A stretch of 45,322 nt of DNA from Kofleriaceae bacterium. Lineage in GTDB: Bacteria > Myxococcota_A > Polyangia > Haliangiales > Haliangiaceae. Position 1 is the first letter of the stretch. Each line of letters starts with the position of its first letter. Location of the stretch: the NCBI GenBank assembly GCA_025357755.1, contig JANXOP010000368.1, forward strand, positions 1-45,322. Reading direction: 5' to 3'. This document shows, piece by piece, positions 33,543-41,625 of this stretch. The notes under the pieces were generated by a model. That model was not told the DNA's origin and ran no database searches. It saw only the letters and a list, made by a program, of their open reading frames with translations. The position numbers and the translations under genes were made by a program.

Positions 33543-34895
33543 ATGCGGCTGGTCTCGACGGTTCTGGTGGTCTCGAGTCTCTGGGTGGTCGGTGCGTGCG
33601 GCAACAAATCGCCCGCGGCGGGTGGCGGCGACGATGCCTCCGACGGCGGGATCACGGGCGACGGACACGGTAGCGATGGCAGTGGTGGCAGTGGTGGCGG
33701 GAACCCGACGAACGTCCTGCTCACGCTGAACCACCGCCCGACGAACGCCTCGGCCCTGGGGTTCCTCGTCGCGTATCAAGATGGCGCCGGCCCGTGGACG
33801 CTCGCCCCTGCCCCGGTGGGTGATACCTACACGCTGCCGATCAACGCGCCGGTCTACGCGGTCGTGTGGACGTGCATCGCGGGCGGTCCGAACGGGCAAC
33901 TTCGCTCGGTCAACGAGCTCCAGTTCACGGTCAGCGAGAAGCCGGCGCTCACGGTCGAGATCCCCGCACGCTGCCGCGATCAGGCCAACCTCGTCACCCT
34001 CCAGGGCACGATCGAGAACCCTGGCACGTTCACGCACTATGTCGTGAAGTTCGGCGATCGCAGCGCGACGGTCGGCAACAACGATCAGTTCACGCTCCAG
34101 ACGCCGCCCGGCACCCACGATCTCGTGGTCCTCGGTCAGGGATCGATCAACCTCAGCAGCGATGCGGTCGCCGAGAGTGCGTACGTCCAGCGCGACCTCG
34201 CGGTCACCGCGAGCACCGAGTTGATGCTCGACGCTGACGCCATGGAAACGATCCAGGCGTTCGACGTCACGAACTTCGGGGGCTTCAGTGGCCACCTCCG
34301 CGATACCGCGCAGACGATCCTCTACGCGAACGGGACGACCGCGCAGCTCGTCAACGATTCGAGCAGCAGCTTCGAGACCGAGAGCCTCGCCGCCGATCAG
34401 ATGGTGGCCGGCGATCTATACGACCAGCAGCTCACGGTGACGACGACCGGCGCCCAGACCACGATGTCGCTCGCGACGGCCTCACCCGCCGAGCAAGCCT
34501 GGACCGAGGTCCCCGCGCTCGGCGCCGTGACCTCGACCTCGACCGCGGGGCTCGTGACGAGCAGCTGGGCGGAGTACAGCCAGGCGACCGGCTACACGTG
34601 GCTCGCGAATCAGCAACTGCCCTCGAACGCGTGCGGCGGTGGCGGCGCCTGCTCGATCACGTGGACCGCACAGCTCTCGGCCGCGGTGCTCGGCACCCTG
34701 CCCGCGTATACGATGCCCGACTTGAGCGGTGTCAGCGGCTGGAACCAGGCGCTGCAATTGGTCGCAGGCAAACCGGCCACGGGTGGCGTCCAGGCGATGA
34801 CGTCGTCGGCGATGAACGATTTTCCTGCCCTCGTGCCGCCTCCGATGGGTGCCGCGCGAACGTTCGCGGGCACGCAGCTGACCGTCACGCCGTAG
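33543..34895 (+). CDS. Lipoprotein of unknown function
   Basis: A 450-residue lipoprotein I do not recognise. Signal peptide RLVSTVLVVSSLWVVGAC gives lipobox VGAC (Cys19). A flexible Gly/Asp/Ser-rich linker (about 20-55, GGGDD and GSGGSGGG strings) follows. The rest is Thr/Val-rich beta structure with regular repeats such as HYVVKFGDRSATVGNNDQ and HDLVVLGQGS, consistent with Ig-like or carboxypeptidase-regulatory-like sandwiches. Three cysteines sit close together near 360 (NACGGGGACS). No calcium repeat is present. Surface display is likely from the linker. It has its own leaderless promoter and is followed after 23 nt by a small membrane protein. Confidence 0.7.
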   Translation: MRLVSTVLVVSSLWVVGACGNKSPAAGGGDDASDGGITGDGHGSDGSGGSGGGNPTNVLLTLNHRPTNASALGFLVAYQDGAGPWTLAPAPVGDTYTLPINAPVYAVVWTCIAGGPNGQLRSVNELQFTVSEKPALTVEIPARCRDQANLVTLQGTIENPGTFTHYVVKFGDRSATVGNNDQFTLQTPPGTHDLVVLGQGSINLSSDAVAESAYVQRDLAVTASTELMLDADAMETIQAFDVTNFGGFSGHLRDTAQTILYANGTTAQLVNDSSSSFETESLAADQMVAGDLYDQQLTVTTTGAQTTMSLATASPAEQAWTEVPALGAVTSTSTAGLVTSSWAEYSQATGYTWLANQQLPSNACGGGGACSITWTAQLSAAVLGTLPAYTMPDLSGVSGWNQALQLVAGKPATGGVQAMTSSAMNDFPALVPPPMGAARTFAGTQLTVTP

Positions 34896-34918
34896 CGCTT
34901 CGTGCTATCCCGTACGCG

Positions 34919-35290
34919 GTGTCCAAGGACCGCGCAGCGCCGTTCTCGAAGAAGCACCGCCGGTACTGGATTCCGGTCACCGGCGGCATGATCCTGATCG
35001 GTGCGCTCAACATCGGCCTCGGCCTGTGCAGCTTCAAGTCGCCCGTCGATCCGCAGCACATCGAGCTGCCGCTCCTTCATCGCGACGCCGGCCAGAGCGA
35101 CGCCAACGACACGCTCGGCAATGCCGACCTGCCGCCGGATGTCATGCGCGCCTTCGCCATCAAGTACCCGCGGATCATCCCGGCCGGGGCAAAGGTCAAC
35201 GGCGCGTACTTCGTGATCTCGTTCCCGCCGGGTCAGGCTCACGCCCACGCGACGTTCTCGACCGACGGTACGTTCGTCTCGGAAGATTGA
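34919..35290 (+). CDS. Small single-pass membrane protein of unknown function
   Basis: A 123-residue protein. Start GTG 34919 gives SKDRAAPFSKKHRRYW, a basic cytoplasmic stretch, then one membrane helix (IPVTGGMILIGALNIGLGLCSF, about 18-40) and a soluble C-terminal part of about 80 residues containing DLPPDVMRAFAIKYPRIIP and ending GQAHAHATFSTDG. The longer open frame back into the lipoprotein gene is not used. TATCCC (34906-34911) lies 7 nt before the GTG, a poorer version of the leaderless -10 pattern. No family recognised. Confidence 0.6.
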   Translation: MSKDRAAPFSKKHRRYWIPVTGGMILIGALNIGLGLCSFKSPVDPQHIELPLLHRDAGQSDANDTLGNADLPPDVMRAFAIKYPRIIPAGAKVNGAYFVISFPPGQAHAHATFSTDGTFVSED

Positions 35291-35363
35291 ACGCTTTGTC
35301 GCAGGCCGCGCACAGGTAGCTCGAAAACGTGCCCGCTGGCGTGGCGCATGGTTTCCTCGTTCC

Positions 35364-35864
35364 GTGTCCAAGCGCCCCTGGCCGCTCGCCGCATCGAAGC
35401 TATTAAACACCGCCGAGAACGCGGTGCTCGTGCTGATCGGGGTCGTGCTCGTGATGCTCGCGGTCCTGCTGCTGTGGACCAGCGGTTCCGCGATGATCGA
35501 GGCCGTGCGGAACAACACGATCGCGCACGAGGCGATCGAGATCCTCAACAGCGTCCTGCTCGTGATGATGACGATGGAGATCGTCTACACGGTCGCGGTG
35601 TCACTGCAGTCACACACGCTCGTCGCCGAGCCGTTCTTGATCATCGGCACGATCGCCTCGATCCGGCGCATGCTCGTGATCACCGCGACCAGCACCGAGA
35701 CCGAGCACTCGCCCGAGATCTTCCACAACACGCTGATCGAGCTAGGGCTCCTCGCAGGGACGGTGGTCGCCCTCGCCTCGGCGATCTGGATCTTGCGCCA
35801 CTCGCAGTCGTTGAAGCGCAACGTCGTGCCCGAGGCGGTGGCCGAAGAGCACGAGCACGAGTAG
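35364..35864 (+). CDS. PsiE-family membrane protein
   Basis: A 166-residue inner-membrane protein of the phosphate-starvation-inducible PsiE type. Four hydrophobic helices are visible: AVLVLIGVVLVMLAVLLLW, AIEILNSVLLVMMTMEIVYT, PFLIIGTIASIRRMLVI and LLAGTVVALASAIWI, with the family's conserved HEAIEILNSVLLV and EPFLIIGTIASIRR pieces. The tail is short and His/Glu-rich. The function of PsiE is unknown; in E. coli it responds to phosphate and cAMP. GTG start, no clear Shine-Dalgarno sequence. It stands alone and converges directly on the minus-strand lipoprotein. Confidence 0.82.
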   Translation: MSKRPWPLAASKLLNTAENAVLVLIGVVLVMLAVLLLWTSGSAMIEAVRNNTIAHEAIEILNSVLLVMMTMEIVYTVAVSLQSHTLVAEPFLIIGTIASIRRMLVITATSTETEHSPEIFHNTLIELGLLAGTVVALASAIWILRHSQSLKRNVVPEAVAEEHEHE

Positions 35865-36440
35865 CTACTTGATCGGCGCCATCGCCGTCGCGGCAGGCAG
35901 ATCGATCGTCTGCGACCACGGGCCCTGATCGCGGCTGTAGCCGGTAGCATCCTCGTACGCGAGCTTCAGCGCGCCCGACGTTGCGGCCACGGGAACCAGG
36001 AAGCAGGCGACCCCGTCGCGGGTCGCACCGGGCGCGATCGGATCCAGCGTGACGATCGACTTCATGCCCTCGGGCATCTTGCCGACCGCTTTGTCCGAGA
36101 GCCCGGTCTTCGCGCCGGTGGCATCGACCAGCTTGACCGTTGCCATCACGACGGCCGGCTTGGTGCCCGCATTCTTGATCGAGTGCTCGACGCACGCGAA
36201 CGTCTTACCGGCATCCGCCTTCACGCCGAGGTTGTTGTCGGCATACGTCTTGTTCGGCGCGAGCAGATCCGCGGTCACGACCGACTTCGCCGTGATCTCG
36301 AGCTTCGGCGCCTCGGCCTTCGCGGCCGCACCCGCCGACTCGAGCGCCTTCTCGGCCCGGGCGCCGTGTGCCTTTTCGTCCTTCGACTTGCAGGCCATCA
36401 CCAACGTAATGCTCAGGGCCAGGGTCGCCAGTTTGTGCAT
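35865..36440 (-). CDS. Small lipoprotein, Ig-like (DUF4352-type) fold suspected
   Basis: A 191-residue lipoprotein. Signal peptide HKLATLALSITLVMAC gives lipobox VMAC (Cys17), followed by a charged Lys/Glu/Ala helix (about 18-50). The remaining 140 residues are a beta-sandwich: TFACVEHSIKNAGTKPAVVMATVKLVD, then PIAPGATRDGVACFLVPV and LKLAYED. This order resembles DUF4352/telomeric-repeat-like Ig domains that bind partners at the cell surface. The assignment is tentative. It sits between the convergent PsiE gene and the SDR gene, 47 nt downstream of the SDR stop. Confidence 0.65.
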   Translation of the reverse strand: MHKLATLALSITLVMACKSKDEKAHGARAEKALESAGAAAKAEAPKLEITAKSVVTADLLAPNKTYADNNLGVKADAGKTFACVEHSIKNAGTKPAVVMATVKLVDATGAKTGLSDKAVGKMPEGMKSIVTLDPIAPGATRDGVACFLVPVAATSGALKLAYEDATGYSRDQGPWSQTIDLPAATAMAPIK

Positions 36441-36487
36441 GGGGCTAGGTACACCGGACCTGGCCGGCGAGTGGCGACGTAGATCGC

Positions 36488-37261
36488 TCAGAACGCGATG
36501 CGCTTACCGTCGCGGAACACCGCGCCGGTCTGCGTGGCGGTGACACCGAACAGCACGCTCGCCGCGCCCTGCTCGATCGAGCGCGGCGCGTTGCGGCCAC
36601 CCATGTCGGTGCGGACCCAGCCCGGACATGTCGAGTTGACCCTGATGTGGCGGGCCGCGAGCTCGGTCGCGAGCACGCGCGTCAGCGCGTTGAGCGCGGC
36701 CTTCGCGACGCCGTACGGATCCGTACCCCAACCCTTGCCGTCACCGGCGACGAAGTCGCGCATCCGGGTGACGAGCGCCTCGCGTGTCAGGCCCGGATCG
36801 GCGAGCAGCTGTTGATGCGCGCGATCGAGGTTCGCGAGCGCGCCGAGATCGCTGGTCACGTTCGTGATCGTGGCGCCGTCGCGAAGGAGCGGCAGCACAC
36901 CGAGCGTCACGCGCAGTGGGCCGAAGAAGTTGGTCTCGACGGTCGTGCCGACATCACCGCGGCCCTCGCCGTAGATACCCGCATTGTTGACCAGCGCATC
37001 GAGCTTGATCGCACCGTCGCGGAGCTTCTGCACCGCGGTCGCGACCGAGGCGTCGCTCGTGACATCGAGCTCGACGACCTTGAGCCGACCGCTCGTGGTC
37101 TTGCGCAGGCGCGCCACGGCAGACTCGCCCTTGGCGCGATCGCGCGAGCCGACGAGGACGTCCCACTTCTCGGTCGCGAGCACGCGCGCGACCTCCTGGC
37201 CGATGCCGCGATTGCCACCGGTGATGAGGACGGTCTTGGCGCTCTCGGCCATGGGGCTCAC
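36488..37261 (-). CDS. Short-chain dehydrogenase/reductase (carbonyl-reductase-like)
   Basis: A 257-residue cytoplasmic oxidoreductase. TGGNRGIG is the cofactor motif, DVTSDAS follows beta-3, NNAGIYGE marks beta-4, the Ser is in TNVTSDLGAL and the catalytic pair in PYGVAKAAL. The insert around MRDFVAGDGKGWG and the VNSTCPGWVRTDMGG block match carbonyl reductase-type SDRs. Substrate unknown. The GTG at 37261 overlaps the sppA stop as GTGA and is chosen for that reason; ATG 37252 is the alternative. The likely order of transcription is sppA then SDR. Confidence 0.88.
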   Translation of the reverse strand: MSPMAESAKTVLITGGNRGIGQEVARVLATEKWDVLVGSRDRAKGESAVARLRKTTSGRLKVVELDVTSDASVATAVQKLRDGAIKLDALVNNAGIYGEGRGDVGTTVETNFFGPLRVTLGVLPLLRDGATITNVTSDLGALANLDRAHQQLLADPGLTREALVTRMRDFVAGDGKGWGTDPYGVAKAALNALTRVLATELAARHIRVNSTCPGWVRTDMGGRNAPRSIEQGAASVLFGVTATQTGAVFRDGKRIAF

Positions 37262-39786
37262 TCTGGCAGCTGGAGCTCGTACGGCAACCGCATCTGCGCA
37301 CTCTCGGGCGCGAACAGCATCGAGGGCGGCACGGCGCGCACGAGCGCCTTGAACACCGGCAGCTCGGACAGCGGCAACTCGGGCTGGCTCGTCGTGAGCA
37401 GCTTACCGATCACGCCGAGCACCGAGGTCGAGAGCTTCGGATACTCGAGGAGCTCGAGCCGGGTGCCAGGAGGAATGCCGGCCCGCGTGCGCGCTTCGTC
37501 GAGCGCATCGCCGAGGCCACCGAACCGGTCGACGAGCGACAGCGGCTTGGCCTGCTCGCCGGAGTACACGTGGCCGCGGCCGACCGCATCCACCGCGTCC
37601 TTCGTCAACTTGCGCCCCTCCGCGACGGCACCGACGAAGCGTCCGTACGAATAGCGCAGCTTGCCCAGCAACGCGGTGCGCTCCTCGACGGTGAACGGCC
37701 GGAACATGCTCTCGGCGTCCGCGCGCGCGCCGCGCTTGAACGTCTCGATCGAGATGCCGAGCTTCTTGACGAGGCCCGACAGATCGAACTTGCCGAAGAA
37801 GATCCCGATCGAGCCGGTGATCGTCATTGGCTCGGCGAGGATCACGTCGCACCCGGCCGCGACGAAGTACCCACCCGACGCCGCGAGGTTGCTCATCGAA
37901 CAGATGATCGGCTTCTTGCCGCGCGTCGCGAACACCTCGCGCGCGATCAACTCCGAGGCGAGAGCGCTGCCGCCAGGGGAATCGATGCGCAGGACGATCG
38001 CCTTGATCAGTGGATCTTCGCGCGCCGCCGCGAGCGCGGCGACGACGGTCTCGCCGCCCGCGAGGTTCGTACCGATCACCGGCACGGTCTTGGTCGTACC
38101 ATCGGTGATATCGCCGTCGACGTAGATCACCGCGACCTGGGGGCGCTCCCAGCGATCCGGGCGCGTCACCGGCAGCACGCCCACCGGATAGACGCCACCG
38201 AGCTCCGCCATGATCAGCTGCGCGACCTTGTCGGGCGGCGCCACGCCGTCGACGAGCTTCGTATTCTCCGCCAGCTCGCCGGCGGTGTAAGGACCGTTGT
38301 CGACGAGCGTCATCAGTTCGGCTGTAGAGAGATGGCGAGCCCCGGCGACCGTGTTCAACCACTGCTGCCACAGCGAATCGAACAGCTCGTCACGCATCTT
38401 CGCCGCGATCGGCGTGGCGCCGGTCTCGGTGAACATCTCGGGCGCGCTCTTGTACTCGGCGATCTTCTCGAACTGCGGCGTGATGCCGACCTGATCGAAC
38501 AGGCCGCGGAAATAGAACGCCTGACCTGCCATGCCGACGAGCTGCAGCCCGCCCGCCGGATCGATGTAGATCTTGTCGGCCGCCGAGGCGACGTAGTAGT
38601 CGCGCGTCGAGCCCGAGACCATGTACGCGAATACCTTTTTGTGAGCGGCCTTGAGCGCGAGCAGCTCGTTGCGGAGCTCCTGCAGCGTGGCCCAGCCCGG
38701 CGAGGCGCCATCGAACAACACGACGACACCCTTCGCGCTGCGATCATTCGCGATGCCACGCAAGCGGAGCACGAGCTGAGTCAGCTCGCGGACTCCGATC
38801 TCGCCGGTGAGCTCGACGCGCTCGATGTGATCATCGGTAGGCAACACCGAGGCCCGCGGCGTCGCCGCGAGCGTCGCGACGAACGTGCCGCCGAGCGCGT
38901 GGTTGACGCTGCCCGGCGCCCGCAACCCGGTGCCGTACGCGGCGAGGCCGAGCTGCCCGAGCGAGAGCTCGAGCCCGATCGTCGCGCGGGTCTCGCGGAC
39001 GTCCGAATCGACGAGCCCCGCGGGCGAATCATCGATCGCGTGGAGCGCGCGGCTCTCGATCGCCGCGACGACATACGCACCTTGCAGCGCGCGCACGCCG
39101 ACGCGCGCCCAGCCATCGACATCGCCGCGGGTCTCGCCGATCCGGCCGCCGACCGAGAGCTCGAGCGCGTCGGTCCCGAGCGGGCGCACCATCGCCTCGG
39201 CCTCGTAGCGGCGCTGGACCGGCGTGCCCTCGATATCGGCGGTGTCGAGGTCGCGCACGTTGATGCCGAGCGCGAAGTGATTGTCGGGCCGGATCGACAT
39301 GCCGAGATCGAACGTGTCGACCCCGTGGAGCGCACCGCTCGCGAAGAAGTAGTGGAACGCGACGCCGAGGCTGAGGTAGCGGCCGAGCGCGTTCGCGTGC
39401 GAGATCGTGAGCCGGAATGGATCACCCGGATCCGGCGACAGCTGCGAGCGCGACGGGCGCAGCCACTCGAGCGCGATACCCGCGCCGGTCTTCGGCAAGA
39501 GATCGCCGAAGAAGTCACTCGCGAGATAGATCCCGAACCCTGGCCCCGAGGCCGAGGCGACATCCGCGTTCTCGAGGTTGAGCGCGAGCGCGAGCTCGGG
39601 CCCATTCATCATCGCGAGGCCCGCGCTGTTCAACACGGTCGCGCGCGCATCGAACGCGCCGGCGATCGAGGTCGCGGGCAACGCGACACCGTCGGTCGGT
39701 TCCTCGGCGTAGCGGCGGTCGACCGCCTGGGCGTGAACCGTGCCAGCCGCAGCCAGCGCGAGCGCGATACTGAGGGCACAACGCAT
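37258..39786 (-). CDS. sppA: Signal peptide peptidase SppA with N-terminal barrel-like domain
   Basis: An 842-residue exported protein; ATG 39786 is chosen because it gives a normal signal peptide (RCALSIALALAAAGTVHAQA), while the frame upstream is not signal-like. The first 320 residues are an added domain of alternating beta strands (FGIYLASDFFG; GRYLSLGVAFHYFFASG; GAYVVAAIES) that looks like an outer-membrane-barrel or PorV-like protein. The SppA part begins near IERVELTGEIGVRELTQLVLRLRG. The catalytic Lys is in EYKSAPEMF and the Ser in AASGGYFVAAG, as in the two-lobed E. coli enzyme, so both residues are present. It should degrade peptides in the periplasm. TACCGT lies 8 nt before the start. 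Confidence 0.88.
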   Translation of the reverse strand: MRCALSIALALAAAGTVHAQAVDRRYAEEPTDGVALPATSIAGAFDARATVLNSAGLAMMNGPELALALNLENADVASASGPGFGIYLASDFFGDLLPKTGAGIALEWLRPSRSQLSPDPGDPFRLTISHANALGRYLSLGVAFHYFFASGALHGVDTFDLGMSIRPDNHFALGINVRDLDTADIEGTPVQRRYEAEAMVRPLGTDALELSVGGRIGETRGDVDGWARVGVRALQGAYVVAAIESRALHAIDDSPAGLVDSDVRETRATIGLELSLGQLGLAAYGTGLRAPGSVNHALGGTFVATLAATPRASVLPTDDHIERVELTGEIGVRELTQLVLRLRGIANDRSAKGVVVLFDGASPGWATLQELRNELLALKAAHKKVFAYMVSGSTRDYYVASAADKIYIDPAGGLQLVGMAGQAFYFRGLFDQVGITPQFEKIAEYKSAPEMFTETGATPIAAKMRDELFDSLWQQWLNTVAGARHLSTAELMTLVDNGPYTAGELAENTKLVDGVAPPDKVAQLIMAELGGVYPVGVLPVTRPDRWERPQVAVIYVDGDITDGTTKTVPVIGTNLAGGETVVAALAAAREDPLIKAIVLRIDSPGGSALASELIAREVFATRGKKPIICSMSNLAASGGYFVAAGCDVILAEPMTITGSIGIFFGKFDLSGLVKKLGISIETFKRGARADAESMFRPFTVEERTALLGKLRYSYGRFVGAVAEGRKLTKDAVDAVGRGHVYSGEQAKPLSLVDRFGGLGDALDEARTRAGIPPGTRLELLEYPKLSTSVLGVIGKLLTTSQPELPLSELPVFKALVRAVPPSMLFAPESAQMRLPYELQLPE

Positions 39787-39794
39787 CCGGCGGC

Positions 39795-39800
39795 ACGGTA
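39795..39800 (-). promoter_or_regulatory. Candidate -10 element (TACCGT) for sppA
   Basis: TACCGT on the minus strand, 8 nt before ATG 39786, back to back with the plus-strand TATAGT at 39818. Confidence 0.38.
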
Positions 39801-39817
39801 GCAGATCGGAGAAGGGA

Positions 39818-39823
39818 TATAGT
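39818..39823 (+). promoter_or_regulatory. Candidate -10 element (TATAGT), leaderless
   Basis: TATAGT lies 6 nt before the GTG at 39830 and fixes that start rather than the longer frame beginning at 39740 inside sppA. Confidence 0.45.
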
Positions 39824-39829
39824 CGAGCC

Positions 39830-40294
39830 GTGCCGAACCCGACACTCCTCGAGAAGCACCCGTTGTTGGTCAACCTCGCTTCGGACCAGCTCGAGCGGAT
39901 CGCACGGGCGGGAGAGGTCGAGAGCTACAACCCGAACGAGCCGATCGTCACCGAGGGTAGCCTCGGGGATGCGCTGTTCCTGATCCTGTCGGGTCAGGTC
40001 GCGGTCCATCGCGGCGCCCAGACCTTCGCGACGCTCTCCGGCGGCGAGTTCTTCGGAGAGATGTCGCTCGTCGAGCCCGCACCCCGCTCGGCCACCGTCA
40101 CCTCGATGCAGGCGACGTTCTTGTTCCGCCTGCCCCACGATGCCTTGCGCCAGCTGATCGCTGACGATCCGAACGCCTCGGCCGTCCTGCTCGTGCAAGT
40201 CGTCAAGACGCTCTCGGATCGGCTGCGCCGCGCGAACGCGATGCTGTCGTCCGTCGACATGCTCGCCGACTGGCTCGCCGGCTCGATGGTGTGA
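39830..40294 (+). CDS. Stand-alone cyclic-nucleotide-binding-domain protein
   Basis: A 154-residue protein that is essentially one cNMP-binding domain (about 10-125): IVTEGSLGDALFLILSGQVAV, GGEFFGEMSLVEPAPRSATV, which is the phosphate-binding cassette (GEMSL, R-S-A-T), and DALRQLIADDPNAS in the C helix. A short alpha-helical tail follows with no DNA-binding helix-turn-helix, so it is not a Crp-type regulator as it stands. The cassette arginine is present, so cAMP or cGMP binding is plausible. Partner unknown; it is divergently placed from sppA in a 43-nt gap. Confidence 0.85.
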   Translation: MPNPTLLEKHPLLVNLASDQLERIARAGEVESYNPNEPIVTEGSLGDALFLILSGQVAVHRGAQTFATLSGGEFFGEMSLVEPAPRSATVTSMQATFLFRLPHDALRQLIADDPNASAVLLVQVVKTLSDRLRRANAMLSSVDMLADWLAGSMV

Positions 40295-40296
40295 AG

Positions 40297-40560
40297 TTAC
40301 GTAGCTGTCGAGTTGGATAGACTTGGGGGCCTGTCAGGCGCCCGCTGGTTGCGGCGCGTGCGCGGATCGACGAGGCGGGTGGTGAACACGAGCTCGAACC
40401 GCGACGGGTAGTGCGCGAAACAAGCTGACTCACATCAGTCGTCAGACTGTTCGCCGAGATCGCCGATTTGAACTGCGCCTCGAATTGCTTGGCGGTGATC
40501 CACGCGATCTGGATCCCCCTCGATCGTACGACCGCTCGAGCGCGAGCTTCGCACCGGAGG
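40297..40560 (-). pseudogene. Possible gene remnant (3' end)
   Basis: The 286-nt space holds no intact gene, but on the minus strand two short frames look coding. The first reads IQIAWITAKQFEAQF and SANSLTTDVSQL; the second, one frame over and ending in TAA at 40297-40299, reads FAHYPSRFELVFTT and LVDPRTRRNQ. Nearly every codon in the second ends in G or C, as in real genes here. Together they suggest the frameshifted 3' end of a lost gene of unknown identity. Confidence 0.28.
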
Positions 40561-40580
40561 TCCGTTACCGGCCACCGGCG

Positions 40581-41303
40581 CTAGGGCAGCGCGATCAGCG
40601 CCGCGATCTGCTCAGCCGACAGCGTGCGGTCGTACAGCCGGATATCGTCGAGGTCGCCCTGGAAGAAGCTGGAAAGCATGTTGACGTCGAGGTCGCAGCC
40701 GATCCGGAATGGCTCGGTGGTGTAGGTGGGCGGTGAGACCGCGTTCGAGCCAACCGGTGCGCCGTCGACATAGAACGTGACGGTGGACGCGTCGACGACC
40801 CCAGCGAGGTGATGCCACCCGCCGAGCTGGGCGGGCGTGCCGACGCTGGCGCCAACGAGGTAGACGTTCCAGGTATCGGTATTGTTCTGCTCGCCCATCT
40901 CGATCGAGTTCGACATGCCCGTGTCGCCGTGGAACGTCTTGCCGATCACGGTCGAGAACTGCGCGGTCGATGGCGCGACCCACGCCGCGATCGTCAACTG
41001 TGCTGGCTCGAGGTCGCCCGGGTCGGCGATCGTCACGCAGTCGGTCGCGGCGAACCGCGCGGCACCGTCGCCGATGCGGCCCACGACCGCGGTCGGACAC
41101 GAACTGCACGTCGCTGGGTGTTGCTTCGCGCGGTCGACGAGCAGACCGTCGCTATCGAACGCGAACTGGAGCAACAGCCCCTGGCTCAGCGGATCGGCGT
41201 CGGAGGTGGCGTCGCCTGGTGCGCTGTCGCGGCGCGCGTCGTTGACCTCGAACCCGAGCCGACCGCACGCGGCCAGGGTCAGGACCGAGACCGCGCACTT
41301 CAT
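40581..41303 (-). CDS. LamG/concanavalin-A-like lipoprotein
   Basis: A 240-residue lipoprotein. ATG 41303 gives signal peptide KCAVSVLTLAAC with lipobox LAAC; the frame upstream is 12 codons longer without purpose. A short Asp-rich linker leads into a LamG-type jelly roll: LLLQFAFDSDGLLVD, QLTIAAWVAPS, GWHHLAGVVDASTVTFYVDG and the typical ending DDIRLYDRTLSAEQIAAL. The Cys pair SSCP near 78 may form a disulfide. Carbohydrate or glycoprotein binding at the surface is inferred. It sits between two stretches that look like decayed genes. Confidence 0.83.
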   Translation of the reverse strand: MKCAVSVLTLAACGRLGFEVNDARRDSAPGDATSDADPLSQGLLLQFAFDSDGLLVDRAKQHPATCSSCPTAVVGRIGDGAARFAATDCVTIADPGDLEPAQLTIAAWVAPSTAQFSTVIGKTFHGDTGMSNSIEMGEQNNTDTWNVYLVGASVGTPAQLGGWHHLAGVVDASTVTFYVDGAPVGSNAVSPPTYTTEPFRIGCDLDVNMLSSFFQGDLDDIRLYDRTLSAEQIAALIALP

Positions 41304-41346
41304 CGGTCCAGGAAACCACGGCGGCTCGCTGCGTTGCAAGCTTCGG

Positions 41347-41580
41347 TCAGGGAACCATCACCGTGCGGAGCTTCGATGGCGCCGACGCGGTCCCGCGCGC
41401 GAAGTCGATCGCGTAGTTCGCCGCGATCGCGAGCCGGGGTGGTCCGCCGTCGAGGTCGCTCTCCACGTAGCCGTCCGCGTGCGCGCTGGCCCAAGCGGGT
41501 GGGACGACGCGAGAGGCTCGTGCAGGCGGCGTGGTAATTGGCCGAGGCGTTCGCCAACCTGGTACGCGATGATGCGGGCG
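41347..41580 (-). pseudogene. Possible gene remnant (3' fragment, frameshifted)
   Basis: The 322-nt space between the LamG lipoprotein and the propeller gene holds no intact gene. On the minus strand an open stretch without a usable start ends in TGA at 41347-41349 and reads AWASAHADGYVESDLDG, PRLAIAANYAIDFARG, SKLRTVMVP. Its third codon positions are almost all G or C, the pattern of true genes here. A neighbouring frame (LANASANYHAACTSL) may be the upstream part, joined by one frameshift. The family is not recognised. Confidence 0.33.
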
Positions 41581-41590
41581 CTACCATCCC

Positions 41591-41621
41591 TTGACAAGAG
41601 ATCGCGATACGCTCGTCATAC
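41591..41621 (+). promoter_or_regulatory. Possible promoter of the propeller-dockerin operon
   Basis: TTGACA at 41591-41596 is a perfect -35 hexamer. The best -10 candidates downstream (TCATAC at 41616-41621, or TACGCT at 41608) are poor or badly spaced, so this is only a possibility. The ATG is at 41626. Confidence 0.25.
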
Positions 41622-41625
41622 CGGC

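Noticed and set aside
37570..39801. 743-codon plus-strand open frame opposite sppA
   Set aside because: Antisense shadow of SppA, low-complexity Arg/Asp composition, no domain.
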